A stretch of 54,993 bases of DNA from Prochlorococcus sp. AG-363-O15 (GCA_003278255.1 QCFZ01000007.1:1-54993); one strand, 5' to 3'. Numbered from the stretch's first letter, positions 36,476 to 46,914 are shown. Notes: generated from the letters alone by a model not told the origin. A program made the numbers and translations.

Positions 36476-38386
36476 CTATAAGGTTTTATTGACCAGCAAA
36501 CCCATCAAATTAGCGCTTCTTCTCTGAAATCCAGCTAGTTCCTTGGGTTCTAAGCCCCCTACACCAAGTCTCGCCATGTCATAAAGGTGTTTCGAAAGCT
36601 CACTAGCCAAGGATTCTGATGTGCTGTGTCCATTTGAACTAGTGAGAACTGTCCCAGAATTGATTTTTAAAATACCTTCTACTAGCTCATGATTTTGATT
36701 TACTAGAAGGACATGATGCTCAGGTAGGCCGGGCAAACGTTGTTCCATTAAAGCTCCTACATCATTAATTCTCCTCATTTGCTCAGGCAGAAGTATCATT
36801 GCTGGTGGAGCTTGCTCACCTTTCAGGGCCTGAATCTGAACTGTGACCTTGTCATTATTGAGTGCATCTATAATTGTTTTTCTCAATCTTTCAGATTTTG
36901 TTTCTCCATCTTGATTAGTTATTTCAGGCTTATCGTCCTTTAGATTGTTATCTAATTCAGCATCTACTCGTTGAAATTTTAAGTCTTCATATCTGTTTTC
37001 TAGCCAAGGGATGAATTGTGTGTCTATTATTGTGTCTGCTTTAATAACCTCTACCCCTTCTGCCTTCCACAACTCTAAAGGACTAGCTTGAGCTAATTCG
37101 TCCGTACAATAAATAACCTTTTTGTCCGTATCTGATGTTATTCGATCCTTATAGGCATCTATAGTTGTGAAAATTGTTCCATTTGGATTTACTAAATAAT
37201 TCTTTTCTTCATCAATAACATTACTATTATCAACTGTAGATTGGAATAAAATGATTTCTGATACCTGTTCTGCAAACTTATCGTCTTCCATTGCCCCGAT
37301 TTTTATAAAGGGAGCTAAAGAATCCCATATCTCAGAGTAAAACTCTGGACTATCCTTTTTTAGCGACCGGAGTTTATCTGCAATCTTCTTGGCTATGAAG
37401 TTTCCTATAGACTTTACTCTACGATCACTTTGTAATGCACTTCTGCTTACATTTAAGGGTATATCAGGTGAATCAATAACTCCTCTTAAAGGAAGTAAAT
37501 ATCTAGGTACTACCTCCTTAATAGAATCACTGACAAATACTTGGTTGCAAAATAATTTTATTTCTCCCTTTTCCCAGTCTGCTCTTCCAGATGTTTTTGG
37601 AAAGTAAAGAATACCCTGTAAATTATATGGATAATCTGTATTTAAATGTATCCATAATAATGGATCTCCCTGAAAAGGATATAAATAATTGTAGAGTTCC
37701 TTATAATCTTTGTCTGTAAGATCTGCATTGCTTTTTCTCCATATTGGATTTCTTTTGTTAATTTCTTCACCTTCGAATTCGATTTTTACAGGCATAAAAT
37801 CGCAGTACTTTGCTACTAGAGTTTTTATTCTGGTTGGTTCAATGTATTCAATCTCTTCTTCCATTAAATATAGTATGACATCGGTACCTGGCTCTGCCCT
37901 GTCTGTATCTTCTAGACTATAACTTGGTGAACCATCACAATTCCATTTGATTGCCTTTGATTCTTTTCTTGCTGATTTAGTGATTAGCTCTACGTTTTTA
38001 GCAACCATAAAACTTGAATAAAATCCCAGTCCAAAATGTCCAATTATCCCGTCATCTGCTTTCTTATATTTTTCTAGAAACTCTTCGGCACTTGAAAAAG
38101 CAACTTGATTTATGTATTTTTTTACCTCATCTTTTGTCATCCCTATACCATTATCAGAAATTGTTAGTGTCTTTAATTCGCGATCTATCTTTATTTGAAC
38201 AGAACCCTCAGCACCCTCATCGCAATCTCCTGCCAATGATGCCATTCTTCTTTTATTGATTGCATCAACACTGTTACTGACTAATTCTCTAAGGAATATC
38301 TCATGATCTGAATAAACTGCTTTTTTTATTATTGGGAAGATATTTTCAGTGTGTATCTGAATCTTGCCTTCTTCCAGAGGTGCCAT
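36476..38386 (-). CDS. htpG: Molecular chaperone HtpG (Hsp90)
   Basis: HtpG is the bacterial Hsp90 ATP-dependent chaperone. The 636-residue protein has the N-terminal FLRELVSNSVDAINK (a GHKL ATP-binding motif), DNGIGM near residue 77 and GHFGLGFYSSFM near 116-127. The middle and C-terminal domains have normal length, with LNVSRSALQSD near 313-323. The start is the ATG at 38386. It is the first of a minus-strand pair with rpmB, 57 nt apart. Confidence 0.95.
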   Translation of the reverse strand: MAPLEEGKIQIHTENIFPIIKKAVYSDHEIFLRELVSNSVDAINKRRMASLAGDCDEGAEGSVQIKIDRELKTLTISDNGIGMTKDEVKKYINQVAFSSAEEFLEKYKKADDGIIGHFGLGFYSSFMVAKNVELITKSARKESKAIKWNCDGSPSYSLEDTDRAEPGTDVILYLMEEEIEYIEPTRIKTLVAKYCDFMPVKIEFEGEEINKRNPIWRKSNADLTDKDYKELYNYLYPFQGDPLLWIHLNTDYPYNLQGILYFPKTSGRADWEKGEIKLFCNQVFVSDSIKEVVPRYLLPLRGVIDSPDIPLNVSRSALQSDRRVKSIGNFIAKKIADKLRSLKKDSPEFYSEIWDSLAPFIKIGAMEDDKFAEQVSEIILFQSTVDNSNVIDEEKNYLVNPNGTIFTTIDAYKDRITSDTDKKVIYCTDELAQASPLELWKAEGVEVIKADTIIDTQFIPWLENRYEDLKFQRVDAELDNNLKDDKPEITNQDGETKSERLRKTIIDALNNDKVTVQIQALKGEQAPPAMILLPEQMRRINDVGALMEQRLPGLPEHHVLLVNQNHELVEGILKINSGTVLTSSNGHSTSESLASELSKHLYDMARLGVGGLEPKELAGFQRRSANLMGLLVNKTL

Positions 38387-38463
38387 TTCATCTCTAAATA
38401 ATAAGACTTAAAGCTATAACACTTCTTCTTGATTTTGTAGGAGTGTTCCCCGAACCAGTTTTT

Positions 38464-38688
38464 TTATGGGCATTTTTGTTCTTCAGGCCTTTCCTCTGGA
38501 ACTACAGCTCCCTGAACAGGACACACTTGTAGGCATATTCCACAATCTATACAAGTGTCGTAGTCAATCCAGTAATAGTCGTTCCCTTTTGCATTCTTTA
38601 AAGTTGATGGCTTTATACACGCTACTGGGCATGCGACAACGCAGTCAGCAACACCTTCGCAGATATCTGAAATGATACTGTGTGGCAT
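38464..38688 (-). CDS. Ferredoxin with two Fe-S cluster motifs
   Basis: The 74-residue protein is a bacterial-type 2[4Fe-4S] (or 7Fe) ferredoxin. The second motif is a perfect CIDCGICLQVCP (CxxCxxCxxxCP) near residues 46-57. The first has C-x5-C-x3-CP-x2-C (CEGVADCVVACPVAC near 10-24), as in ferredoxins with an altered first cluster. The tail is acidic-polar. Its redox partner is unknown. It lies between hisZ and htpG on the same strand. Confidence 0.92.
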   Translation of the reverse strand: MPHSIISDICEGVADCVVACPVACIKPSTLKNAKGNDYYWIDYDTCIDCGICLQVCPVQGAVVPEERPEEQKCP

Positions 38689-38719
38689 GGAAAGAAAGAT
38701 TAAGTTCTTATATTAACTG

Positions 38720-39898
38720 TTAATTTTCTATCCAATCTAGCTCATTACAACCTCTAACAGGTAGAAGTGCAATCGCATCAGAACGACATGTGCATGGATC
38801 TAATTCAACAATTGATACAAAACCTTTGGAATGCCATTGTCTTGACTTATAAATAGCCCTTTCAATTGGAATATCATTTTTATAGGCAACTAAAACACAT
38901 CTATTGATATTAGAAGTAGTTTCTACTCTGCTTTTTAACTCTCTTATTTTGTCAATTGCAAAACTAAATCCAACTCCAGCAGCATATTGCTCCTCGGCTC
39001 CACATCGTGAAACTAGCTCATCATATCTTCCTCCTCTAGCTATTACTACTGGAGAGGCTTGACCTTTACATATAAGTTGAAAAACGATGCCAGTATATAA
39101 ATTAAAATGTGGTTGAAAAGTTGGATCTAGTTGAAGTGAAACCTCTTGACTTCTCGACACATCATTTATTACTTGGAATATACTATGCAGTTCTGTTATT
39201 ACCTTTTGATCGTTAAATAAACTAGTTAATTCATCCAACACGTCTGTTGGACTACCTCTTAAATTCTGGATTTTGACAAGTTTATTCTTTACAAATGATT
39301 CGAGATTGCTGTTTTCTAAACTTAACTTGTCATAATCTATCAATTGTTGCTTTGTCCTTTCCCTCTCACTATTCGGAACTGAAGTAAGTATCAGATCCAT
39401 TAATCCAGTATGTCCAACAAGAAGTGTAGGTCGATGTATAGTTTCTAAATCTAATGTATTCATTGCATCTAACAATAGAGATAAGAGTTCTTTTTCTGCG
39501 CTCATTCCTTGAACTCCGAAGAGTTCTACTCCACTTTGCAGGTTCTCCTCAATAAATAATCCCCTCTCATCTGTTTCTTTTGTTTCAAATACAGTTCCTG
39601 ATGCCCATAATCTAAGGGGCCTAGGTTTTTGAGCGAGTCTTGTGCTCGCAGCTCTCGCTATTGAGGCAGTCATTTCGGGCCTTAGACCTAATGGTTCATC
39701 TGCTACTAACCTGACGATGTCATTACTATCAATAGCTCCTCCTGCTTTTAATGTATCTATTCTTTCTATTCGTGGCGGCGATACTTCTTCATAACCCCAG
39801 AAACGGTAAATCTGCGCTAAGCGCTTTGTCAGCATGTGGTTGATTTCCACTTGCTGGGGATTTAAGTCTCTAACACCTGCTGCTGGTTGTAGCGTCAT
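38720..39898 (-). CDS. hisZ: ATP phosphoribosyltransferase regulatory subunit HisZ
   Basis: HisZ is a class II aminoacyl-tRNA-synthetase-like protein without aminoacylation activity that forms a complex with short HisG in histidine synthesis. At 392 residues it has the HisS-like start (DLNPQQVEINHMLTKRLAQIYRFWGYEEV) and LRPEMTASIARAAST near 72-86. RGGRYDEL lies near residue 290. The length is that of HisZ and shorter than HisRS, and HisRS motif 3 and anticodon-binding features are reduced. hisG is not here. The start is the ATG at 39898. Confidence 0.85.
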   Translation of the reverse strand: MTLQPAAGVRDLNPQQVEINHMLTKRLAQIYRFWGYEEVSPPRIERIDTLKAGGAIDSNDIVRLVADEPLGLRPEMTASIARAASTRLAQKPRPLRLWASGTVFETKETDERGLFIEENLQSGVELFGVQGMSAEKELLSLLLDAMNTLDLETIHRPTLLVGHTGLMDLILTSVPNSERERTKQQLIDYDKLSLENSNLESFVKNKLVKIQNLRGSPTDVLDELTSLFNDQKVITELHSIFQVINDVSRSQEVSLQLDPTFQPHFNLYTGIVFQLICKGQASPVVIARGGRYDELVSRCGAEEQYAAGVGFSFAIDKIRELKSRVETTSNINRCVLVAYKNDIPIERAIYKSRQWHSKGFVSIVELDPCTCRSDAIALLPVRGCNELDWIEN

Positions 39899-39919
39899 AA
39901 ATTCATTCCTGTATTTTCT

Positions 39920-40807
39920 TCAGGATCCGACGTTTTTGAGATTTGGAGAATCAAAATATTTTCCTTCTAATGGCATGACTTTACTTAATTCTGCTTTTAA
40001 TTCAGATTCTATCCCTGGAGTAGTTGCCAATACTCTACCGGTACTGATATCAAATTTATTGGTTTTGTAATCTGAGATTTTTCCTCCGGCAAGTTCCACA
40101 AGTGCGACACCAGCAGCTAGATCCCATTTAGATAAACCTCGTTCCCAGTAACCGTCTAGACGACCACAGGCTATAAAGGCTAAGTCAACAGCTGCTGCAC
40201 CACCTCTTCTTACTCCTCTGGTTTTATTTGTTAGCCAACAGAATTCTGCATAATTATTATCTAATCTATTATGTCTATCATAGGCAAATCCAGTAACTAA
40301 AAGTGAATCAATAAGCCTGTGAGCACTTGATACTGTTATTTTCTTAGAATTACAGAATACTCCAATTCCAGGAGCTCCCCAATATGTCTCGTTGAGCATT
40401 GGTATTGAGATTGCACCGAGAATTGGTTCATTTTTCCATGTTAATCCTATTGATGTTGCAAAAAATGGGTATCCGTGAGCAAAGTTTGTTGTGCCATCCA
40501 AAGGATCTACGCACCAAACTAGAGAGTTTTGAGGTCCTAAGTTACCGCTTTCCTCTGCATGAATAGAAATCTGAGGAGTCAATTTATTAAGATAATCAAG
40601 GACTTTCCTTTCCGCTGTTAAATCGGCATTTGTAACAAGATCTCCTACCCTACCTTTATTTTTGACCATACATAAACTGCCATAATGCTCCATTAAAATA
40701 GTTCCACCTATGTTAGATGCCTTTTTGGCTACAGTTATCAAATTCTCCATTTCGATGTCGCTGATTCCCGCTTTCTTGGCAGCAACTGAACAATTCAATT
40801 CACTCAT
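39920..40807 (-). CDS. Inositol monophosphatase family protein
   Basis: This is a Mg-dependent sugar-phosphate phosphatase of the IMPase/SuhB type. It contains HAEESG (metal-binding Glu) near residue 84-89, the signature WCVDPLDGTTNF near 98-109, and the C-terminal WDLAAGVALVELAGGKIS near 227-244. It is about 295 residues, slightly longer than E. coli SuhB. Substrates of this family vary (inositol-1-P, histidinol-P, fructose-1,6-bisP, PAP). Start: ATG at 40807, or 40822 with five extra residues. It follows hisZ upstream on the same strand; a histidinol-phosphatase role is possible but unproven. Confidence 0.9.
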   Translation of the reverse strand: MSELNCSVAAKKAGISDIEMENLITVAKKASNIGGTILMEHYGSLCMVKNKGRVGDLVTNADLTAERKVLDYLNKLTPQISIHAEESGNLGPQNSLVWCVDPLDGTTNFAHGYPFFATSIGLTWKNEPILGAISIPMLNETYWGAPGIGVFCNSKKITVSSAHRLIDSLLVTGFAYDRHNRLDNNYAEFCWLTNKTRGVRRGGAAAVDLAFIACGRLDGYWERGLSKWDLAAGVALVELAGGKISDYKTNKFDISTGRVLATTPGIESELKAELSKVMPLEGKYFDSPNLKNVGS

Positions 40808-40962
40808 GTAAATGTGATCCATTAATCTTCTTTAATTATACTTTTTAGGACAAGAAAACAACTCAGGTCCTTTAAAATTATATTAAACCTGCGAACTTAA
40901 AGTTTGATCAGATGAGAAGGTTATTAGCTACCTGCTAGATTTAATGGCTGAAGGGAGTACCT

Positions 40963-41049
40963 GGAGAGGTGGCCGAGTGGTCGAAGGCGCAGCACTGGAA
41001 ATGCTGTATAGGGGCAACTCTATCGAGGGTTCGAATCCCTCCCTCTCCG
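40963..41049 (+). tRNA. tRNA-Ser (anticodon GGA)
   Basis: A complete 87-nt tRNA with a 7-bp acceptor stem GGAGAGG (40963-40969) / CCTCTCC (41042-41048), discriminator G, a D-arm containing GGCCGAGTGGTC, anticodon stem CAGCA/TGCTG, anticodon GGA at 40997-40999, a long variable arm, and a T-arm with GGTTCGAATCC. The long variable arm is diagnostic of class II serine tRNA. No CCA is encoded. It sits between the IMPase gene and the pst operon. Confidence 0.97.
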
Positions 41050-41098
41050 TTGTTTTAACTCCTACATCACCTGCTTGTTCCTATTTCTATCAGGCGAT

Positions 41099-41914
41099 TT
41101 AACCAAATCTTCCAGAAATATAATCTTGTGTAGCTTTCTGGACAGGTGAATTAAATATTTTGTCGGTGTCATTGAATTCAACAAGATATCCACATTTTCC
41201 TCCAGCTGCACCTTCCTTAATTTCTGCATTATAAAATGCAGTCATATCACTTACTCTTAGTGCCTGTTGCATATTATGTGTAACTATAATGATAGTAAAG
41301 TTCTTTTTAAGTTCATGCATTGTCTCTTCTATTTTTAATGTTGAAATAGGGTCTAATGCTGAACATGGTTCGTCCATCAGTATTACTTCAGGTTCAATGG
41401 CAATTGTTCTCGCTATGCACAGTCTTTGTTGCTGTCCGCCAGATAATGAATATCCACTATCATTTAATTTGTCCTTACATTCATCCCAAACAGCTGCTTG
41501 TCTAAGTGAACTTTCGACCAATTGATCCATGTCTCCCTTATAACCATTAATTCTTGCTCCAAAAGCGATATTTTCATAAATGGATTTTGGGAATGGATTA
41601 GGTTGTTGAAAAACCATACCAATCCGTCTGCGAACTTCAACGGGATCAATTCGGGGGTCATAAAGATCCGCCCCTTCAAACAAAACTCGACCGTTTAATG
41701 AACAACTTGGAATTAAATCATTCATTCTATTTATTGCTCTTAAAATGGTAGACTTTCCACAGCCAGAAGGGCCAATTAATGAAGTAACTTTTCCTTTTTG
41801 AATATCGCAGTAAACATTCCTGACTGCCTCAAACTTTCCATAACTTATAGTAACGTTCTGAAGAGATATAGTGGTTTTATTTTGAGGCTTACAAACTTGT
41901 TTAGATTTGTCCAT
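41099..41914 (-). CDS. pstB: Phosphate ABC transporter ATPase PstB
   Basis: PstB drives high-affinity phosphate uptake with PstA and PstC. The 271-residue protein has Walker A GPSGCGKS near 43-50, the signature LSGGQQQRL near 156-164, and Walker [14 protein letters not shown] near 176-188. It is last in the pstC-pstA-pstB order; a gap of 53 nt separates it from pstA. The start is the ATG at 41914. Confidence 0.96.
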   Translation of the reverse strand: MDKSKQVCKPQNKTTISLQNVTISYGKFEAVRNVYCDIQKGKVTSLIGPSGCGKSTILRAINRMNDLIPSCSLNGRVLFEGADLYDPRIDPVEVRRRIGMVFQQPNPFPKSIYENIAFGARINGYKGDMDQLVESSLRQAAVWDECKDKLNDSGYSLSGGQQQRLCIARTIAIEPEVILMDEPCSALDPISTLKIEETMHELKKNFTIIIVTHNMQQALRVSDMTAFYNAEIKEGAAGGKCGYLVEFNDTDKIFNSPVQKATQDYISGRFG

Positions 41915-41967
41915 GGTTACATAAATTGAGTTAAGACTGAATGATAATTATATTCTAGCGGAAATAT

Positions 41968-42849
41968 TTATTTTGATGATGCATATTTGCTAATGAATCG
42001 CGATATAATGTTAGTTGTTAGGATAATAAGGACGAGTACAAAAGATGCTGCCCATGCTAATTTATTTTGAGCTTCGTATGGTTCTAATGCGAAGTTATAT
42101 ATAAGTACAGATAGGGTTGCAATTGGCTCTAATAGAGCTTCACTTCCTTCAGCCCAGTAAAACGAGAACAAAGCTGTAAAGATAAGAGGAGCTGTCTCTC
42201 CTGCTGCTCTAGCTAGGGCAAGTACAATGCCAGTTGCTATTGGGGTTAGTGCTGCTGGCAAAGTGATTCTTGTTATGGTAATAAATTTTGATGCACCAAT
42301 ACCTAGAGCTCCTTTTCTTAATTCATCTGATACTAGTTTCAATCCTTCGTCTGTTGTTTTTATAACCGTTGGCAGCATGAGAATAGAAAGAGCAATGCCT
42401 CCTGCAAGCCCACTAAAATTACTCCCAAATATTACTTTAGTAGAAACAATAACTCCATAAACAAATACACCGGCAATAATTGAAGGCACACCAGATAAAA
42501 CATTTGTTCCAAATCTAATGAACTTTGAAAAAGGACCATTTCTGGAATATTCAGCTAAATAAATCCCACCTCCTACCCCAATAGGTATTGCTATTAACGC
42601 TCCAATACCTGTAACTACAAATGTACCAATTACTGCATTACCAATTCCACCTGAATTTAAATCATCTCCAGGTGGCTCAGGTAGTTGAGTTAAAAGATTG
42701 ATGTTTATTTGTGAAGCACCTTTAATTAAAACATATAAAATTACAAGTATTAAAGGGAGCACCGCAAGTGTTGCAAATAATCCCGTTATTAATGTCAATA
42801 TTGTATTTGATAGGTTACGTCTTGATGTGTGCTTGTAGAAAAGGTTCAT
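41968..42849 (-). CDS. pstA: Phosphate ABC transporter permease PstA
   Basis: PstA is the second membrane subunit of the phosphate importer. The 293-residue protein has six hydrophobic segments and the EAA-type loop KGALGIGASKFITITRITLP near residues 187-206. I chose the ATG at 42849; a TTG at 42879 would add ten residues. It follows pstC by 31 nt. Confidence 0.95.
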   Translation of the reverse strand: MNLFYKHTSRRNLSNTILTLITGLFATLAVLPLILVILYVLIKGASQININLLTQLPEPPGDDLNSGGIGNAVIGTFVVTGIGALIAIPIGVGGGIYLAEYSRNGPFSKFIRFGTNVLSGVPSIIAGVFVYGVIVSTKVIFGSNFSGLAGGIALSILMLPTVIKTTDEGLKLVSDELRKGALGIGASKFITITRITLPAALTPIATGIVLALARAAGETAPLIFTALFSFYWAEGSEALLEPIATLSVLIYNFALEPYEAQNKLAWAASFVLVLIILTTNIISRFISKYASSK

Positions 42850-42880
42850 CTGTTTAATAATTAGATAATTGAGTAGCAAA

Positions 42881-43831
42881 CTAATATTTGAGGCTCAATC
42901 GTTTCACCATCCATTGGGCAAATATGTTCACACTTAATGTTAATATCATTAATATAAATGCTGCGAACATTAGAGAAGAGACTTGGCTCCCGTCAGCCTC
43001 TCCAAATTGATTAGCTAACATTGCAGCAATTGTATTACCTGGAGCTAATAAAGACAAACTAAAATTATTTGAATTTCCAATTATCATTGTTACTGCCATT
43101 GTTTCTCCCATTGCTCTTCCTAAAGCCAGTAAAACTCCTCCTGTTATTCCAGAAATTGCAGCTGGTAGTATGACATTAAAGATTGTGCTCCATCTTGTTG
43201 CACCAATCCCATATGCTGCTTCTCGAAGTTTAGCGGGTACTTGATTAAGTGAGTCTCTAGAAATTGCTGTGATAATTGGGAGTATCATCACTACTAAAAT
43301 TAATATCGCAGGTGCCAATGCTGGACCTACTGGTTCAGTGCTTAAAAATGGTATCCAACTATATGAATTATTTAAGCTGGTTAAGAAAGGCCTTATAAAA
43401 GGTTCCATAACAAATATAGCCCATAAACCTAGAACAACTGAAGGGATTGCAGCAAGCAATTCAACCATAATTCCTATTAGCTCTCTTATATTTTGAGGAA
43501 TAATATTTTCCGTGATAAATATTGCAGTGCCTACTCCTAGTGGAACAGCAATCATAAGCGATGCAACTGAAGTTACTATTGTTCCGTATATGGCTGTAAA
43601 AGCACCATAGTCATCTGTCACAGGATTCCAATCAGAGGTCACCAGGAAACGCAGTCCATATCTTCCCATTGACTCAATTGACCCTAGGAAAATTACCAGC
43701 AGAATTCCAAATAGGATCACGGCAACCATAGAAGCCATTGCTATGGCAAGATTCTTGAATCCTATATCTATGATTTTTTCGGAAGGCGGACGATTCCTTC
43801 GTTGGAATTGATCGTTCTTTCTCTCTGACAC
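42881..43831 (-). CDS. pstC: Phosphate ABC transporter permease PstC
   Basis: PstC is the first membrane subunit of the phosphate importer. The 316-residue protein has six hydrophobic segments and LREAAYGIGATRWSTIFNVIL near residues 206-226, the EAA loop. The frame starts with a GTG at 43831. The pstS binding-protein gene and phoU are not adjacent; in marine picocyanobacteria pstS is often elsewhere. No convincing Pho box was found in the 138-nt upstream region shared with dnaK. Confidence 0.95.
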   Translation of the reverse strand: MSERKNDQFQRRNRPPSEKIIDIGFKNLAIAMASMVAVILFGILLVIFLGSIESMGRYGLRFLVTSDWNPVTDDYGAFTAIYGTIVTSVASLMIAVPLGVGTAIFITENIIPQNIRELIGIMVELLAAIPSVVLGLWAIFVMEPFIRPFLTSLNNSYSWIPFLSTEPVGPALAPAILILVVMILPIITAISRDSLNQVPAKLREAAYGIGATRWSTIFNVILPAAISGITGGVLLALGRAMGETMAVTMIIGNSNNFSLSLLAPGNTIAAMLANQFGEADGSQVSSLMFAAFILMILTLSVNIFAQWMVKRLSLKY

Positions 43832-43969
43832 GATTCAATTTTGAACTTCTCAAACCTTATGTCTTAAAAGAAAGGATTTCACTAAATGACCCTTAACAGT
43901 GGGAATAATGAAAAAAAACTTGGATCTAGTCGTTAAGGCCAGTACCGTAGAGATTCACAATTGCTGATC

Positions 43970-45964
43970 ATGGGGAGGATAGTAGGAATTGACTTAGGTA
44001 CTACCAACTCTGTGGTTGGAGTGCTGGAGGCTGGAAGACCTCAAGTAATAGCCAATGCAGAGGGGTGCAGAACCACCCCTTCTGTTGTTGGCTATACGAA
44101 GGATTCTGAACTTTTGGTAGGTCAACTCGCGCGACGGCAGTTAGTTCTTAGTCCTAGGAATACCTTTGCAAACCTTAAAAGATTTGTCGGTAGAGGATGG
44201 GACGAACTTGAGGAAAGCAGTCTTGCAGTTCCTTATAACGTCAGAGCCAATGAACAAGGAAATATTCGAATTACTTGCCCTACTACAGAAAGAGAATACG
44301 CTCCAGAAGAGCTAATTGCGAGCATAATCAGAAAACTTGTCGATGACGCTGAAAAATATCTAGGAGAACTTATTGAGGGAGCTGTCATTACTGTTCCTGC
44401 ATATTTCAACGATTCTCAACGCCAGGCTACAAGGGATTCGGCACGTTTAGCAGGTATTAAAGTTGAACGTATTCTTAATGAACCTACAGCAGCTGCCCTT
44501 GCATATGGATTTGAAAAAAGTGCAAATCGTACTGTTCTTGTATTTGACTTAGGAGGAGGAACTTTTGATGTCTCACTTATGAAAATTGCCAATGGAGTTT
44601 TTGATGTAAAGGCAACTTCAGGAGATACTCAACTAGGAGGAAATGATTTTGATCAGAGAATAGTTGATTGGCTTTCAAGGTCATTTCAATCAACTCATTC
44701 TCTAGATTTACGAAGAGATAGACAAGCCTTACAACGTTTAACAGAGGCAGCAGAAAAGGCTAAACAAGAGCTTTCAGGAGTACAAAAAACACCTATTTCA
44801 CTTCCTTTCATTGCGACAGGCCCAGAAGGTCCCCTTCATATCGAAACATCTCTGGATAGAACAACATTTGAAGGTCTTTGCACTGATCTCTTAGATCGAC
44901 TTTTAAAACCAGTCGAGTCAGCCCTCATGGATTCGGGGTTGAGCCCCGAAGACATTGATGACGTTGTTTTGGTGGGAGGTGGAACAAGAATGCCAATGGT
45001 TCAACAACTTGTCAAAACACTAGTTCCAAACCCACCCTGTCAATCAGTAAATCCTGATGAGGTTGTTGCTGTAGGAGCTGCAATCCAGGCAGGCATAATT
45101 AGTGGGGAGCTCAGAGATCTGCTTTTAAATGACATAACTCCTCTTTCCTTAGGTATAGAAACTGTTGGAGGCCTAATGAAAGTATTGATTCCACGAAATT
45201 CTCCTATACCTGTAAGACAATCAGATGTATTTAGCACTTCAGAACCTAATCAATCATCTGTAGAGATACATGTATGGCAGGGAGAAAGGCAAATGGCTTC
45301 TGATAACAAATCTTTGGGCAAATTCCGATTGAGTGGTATACCTCCAGCCCCACGAGGTGTACCACAAATACAAGTTGCCTTTGATATAGATTCAAATGGT
45401 TTATTAGAAGTAAGTGCTACAGATAGGACAACGGGAAGAAAACAAACAGTAAGTATTCAAGGTGGCTCCAATTTAAATGAACAAGAAATAAAGAGCCTTT
45501 TGGCTGAAGCAAAAGAAAAAGCAAATGAAGATCGAAGAAAAAGAGCCTCTATTGACAGGAAAAATAGTGCTTTAACCCTAGTAGCCCAAGCAGAAAGAAG
45601 ATTAAGAGATGCTGCTTTAGAGTTGGGCCCATATGGGGCAGAGCGTCAACAACGTTCAGTCGAAATTGCAATGAGAGATGTTCAAGATCTTCTGGATCAA
45701 AATGAATTCCAAGAATTAGAATTGGCTGTAGCCTCATTGCAAGAAGCTTTGTTTGGTTTAAATCGACGTTTATCAGCTGAACGCCGACTTGATTCAAATC
45801 CACTACAAGGTATTCGAGACACCTTTGGCTCATTAAAGGATGAGCTCTTTTCCGATGATTATTGGGATGATGATCCTTGGGAGAATACTCCAAGGTCCTC
45901 CCCTAGCCGAAGAGGTTTAAGAGAGCGTGACCAGGATCCTTGGAACAATGACATATACCGCTAA
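43970..45964 (+). CDS. dnaK: Hsp70 chaperone DnaK
   Basis: DnaK is an ATP-dependent chaperone. The 664-residue protein has the ATPase signatures [10 protein letters not shown] (near 6-15) and [13 protein letters not shown] near 190-202. The linker DITPLSLG is near 390, and the substrate-binding domain follows. The C-terminus ends in an acidic, Trp-rich tail (DDYWDDDPW ... DPWNNDIYR) rather than the usual EEVD-like end. Cyanobacteria have two or three DnaK; the paralogue is not assigned. Start: ATG at 43970 (an earlier TTG is rejected). It overlaps dnaJ by 17 nt. Confidence 0.96.
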   Translation: MGRIVGIDLGTTNSVVGVLEAGRPQVIANAEGCRTTPSVVGYTKDSELLVGQLARRQLVLSPRNTFANLKRFVGRGWDELEESSLAVPYNVRANEQGNIRITCPTTEREYAPEELIASIIRKLVDDAEKYLGELIEGAVITVPAYFNDSQRQATRDSARLAGIKVERILNEPTAAALAYGFEKSANRTVLVFDLGGGTFDVSLMKIANGVFDVKATSGDTQLGGNDFDQRIVDWLSRSFQSTHSLDLRRDRQALQRLTEAAEKAKQELSGVQKTPISLPFIATGPEGPLHIETSLDRTTFEGLCTDLLDRLLKPVESALMDSGLSPEDIDDVVLVGGGTRMPMVQQLVKTLVPNPPCQSVNPDEVVAVGAAIQAGIISGELRDLLLNDITPLSLGIETVGGLMKVLIPRNSPIPVRQSDVFSTSEPNQSSVEIHVWQGERQMASDNKSLGKFRLSGIPPAPRGVPQIQVAFDIDSNGLLEVSATDRTTGRKQTVSIQGGSNLNEQEIKSLLAEAKEKANEDRRKRASIDRKNSALTLVAQAERRLRDAALELGPYGAERQQRSVEIAMRDVQDLLDQNEFQELELAVASLQEALFGLNRRLSAERRLDSNPLQGIRDTFGSLKDELFSDDYWDDDPWENTPRSSPSRRGLRERDQDPWNNDIYR

Positions 45965-46865
45965 TACAGATTATTGGGCACTACTTGGTATACCACCCGG
46001 TAGTGATTTAAGTTTGTTGAAAAGTGCATTTAGAAAGGAAGCTAGACGCTGGCATCCTGATTTAAATGGCAACGATCAACATGCAGAAGAGCGCTTCAAA
46101 CTAGTTAACGAAGCATATGCAGTTCTTAGTGATCCAAGAAAACGTGCCGCCTGGGAGAGTACATTTCTAAGAGAGACAAGTTCATATGATCCTTTCGAAA
46201 GTGGTTTTCCAGAATTTAAAGATTATGTGGATCATATGTTTGATATTGAGTATGAACAACCTAATGACTATTCACAAAATGTAGTTAACGAGGAGACTAA
46301 ATATGATGATCCAAGCTTTCAATGGCCAACTACATCTGAACCACCACCACCACCGCCAATACAAGCCACTCAAGATCTAGAAAGCTTAGTTGAATTAACC
46401 CCAGAACAAGGATTATATGGAACAAATGTAGAATTAGAGCTAGATGATGGAACTATAGTTGAAGTTAATACACCACCACTAGCAGGAGATGGATGGCGAC
46501 TTCGCATAGCGGGAGTAGCACCAGGTGGTCGTGATCATTTCCTACAATTAAGGATACGAACTGACAGTGGCCTCCGTATTGATGGATTAAGAGTATTATA
46601 TAAATTGGAAATATTTCCCCCTGATGCAGTTTTAGGTTGTGCAGTTGATGTTCCAACACTTAATGGACAGGTGACATTGCAGGTTCCACCTAAATCATCT
46701 AGTGGTCGCTTACTTCGATTAAGGGGAAGAGGACTTGAGTATGATGGAACCAGAGGAGATCAATTTGTTGAAATTGTTGTTGTTGTACCAGCAGATCTAG
46801 GTGATGCTGAAGGTGCCCTATATAGACGATTACAAGAATTGGCCTTAGATCCGGAATCTATATGA
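45948..46865 (+). CDS. DnaJ-type co-chaperone (J domain plus C-terminal domain, no zinc finger)
   Basis: The 305-residue protein has an N-terminal J domain with the essential HPD (RRWHPDLNG, near 37-45), which stimulates DnaK ATPase. A Pro-rich linker (EPPPPPP near 127-133) follows. The C-terminal substrate-binding half includes DGDGWRLRIAGVAPGGRDH-like residues and GRLLRLRGRGL near residue 248. There is no Cys-rich zinc finger, so it is a type II (CbpA-like) J protein. The ATG at 45948 lies inside the dnaK 3' end, so translation is coupled, and the two probably work as a pair. Confidence 0.92.
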   Translation: MTYTANTDYWALLGIPPGSDLSLLKSAFRKEARRWHPDLNGNDQHAEERFKLVNEAYAVLSDPRKRAAWESTFLRETSSYDPFESGFPEFKDYVDHMFDIEYEQPNDYSQNVVNEETKYDDPSFQWPTTSEPPPPPPIQATQDLESLVELTPEQGLYGTNVELELDDGTIVEVNTPPLAGDGWRLRIAGVAPGGRDHFLQLRIRTDSGLRIDGLRVLYKLEIFPPDAVLGCAVDVPTLNGQVTLQVPPKSSSGRLLRLRGRGLEYDGTRGDQFVEIVVVVPADLGDAEGALYRRLQELALDPESI

Positions 46866-46914
46866 CAGTGGAATTCTCTTTTAATGAGAAAATATCCTGA
46901 TTTGCTTGACCTGT

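Noticed and set aside
38418-38447. Imperfect inverted repeat between htpG and the ferredoxin gene
   Set aside because: The 9-bp arms carry one mismatch or wobble and are not followed by a T-run; it is likely chance.
40963-41098. tRNA-Ser as an integration site for an island
   Set aside because: No integrase gene, no duplicated tRNA 3' end and no foreign-looking genes lie beside it; the flanks are housekeeping genes.
43832-43969. Possible Pho box upstream of pstC
   Set aside because: TTAAG-like pieces occur but no two or three repeats at the expected 11-nt spacing could be seen.
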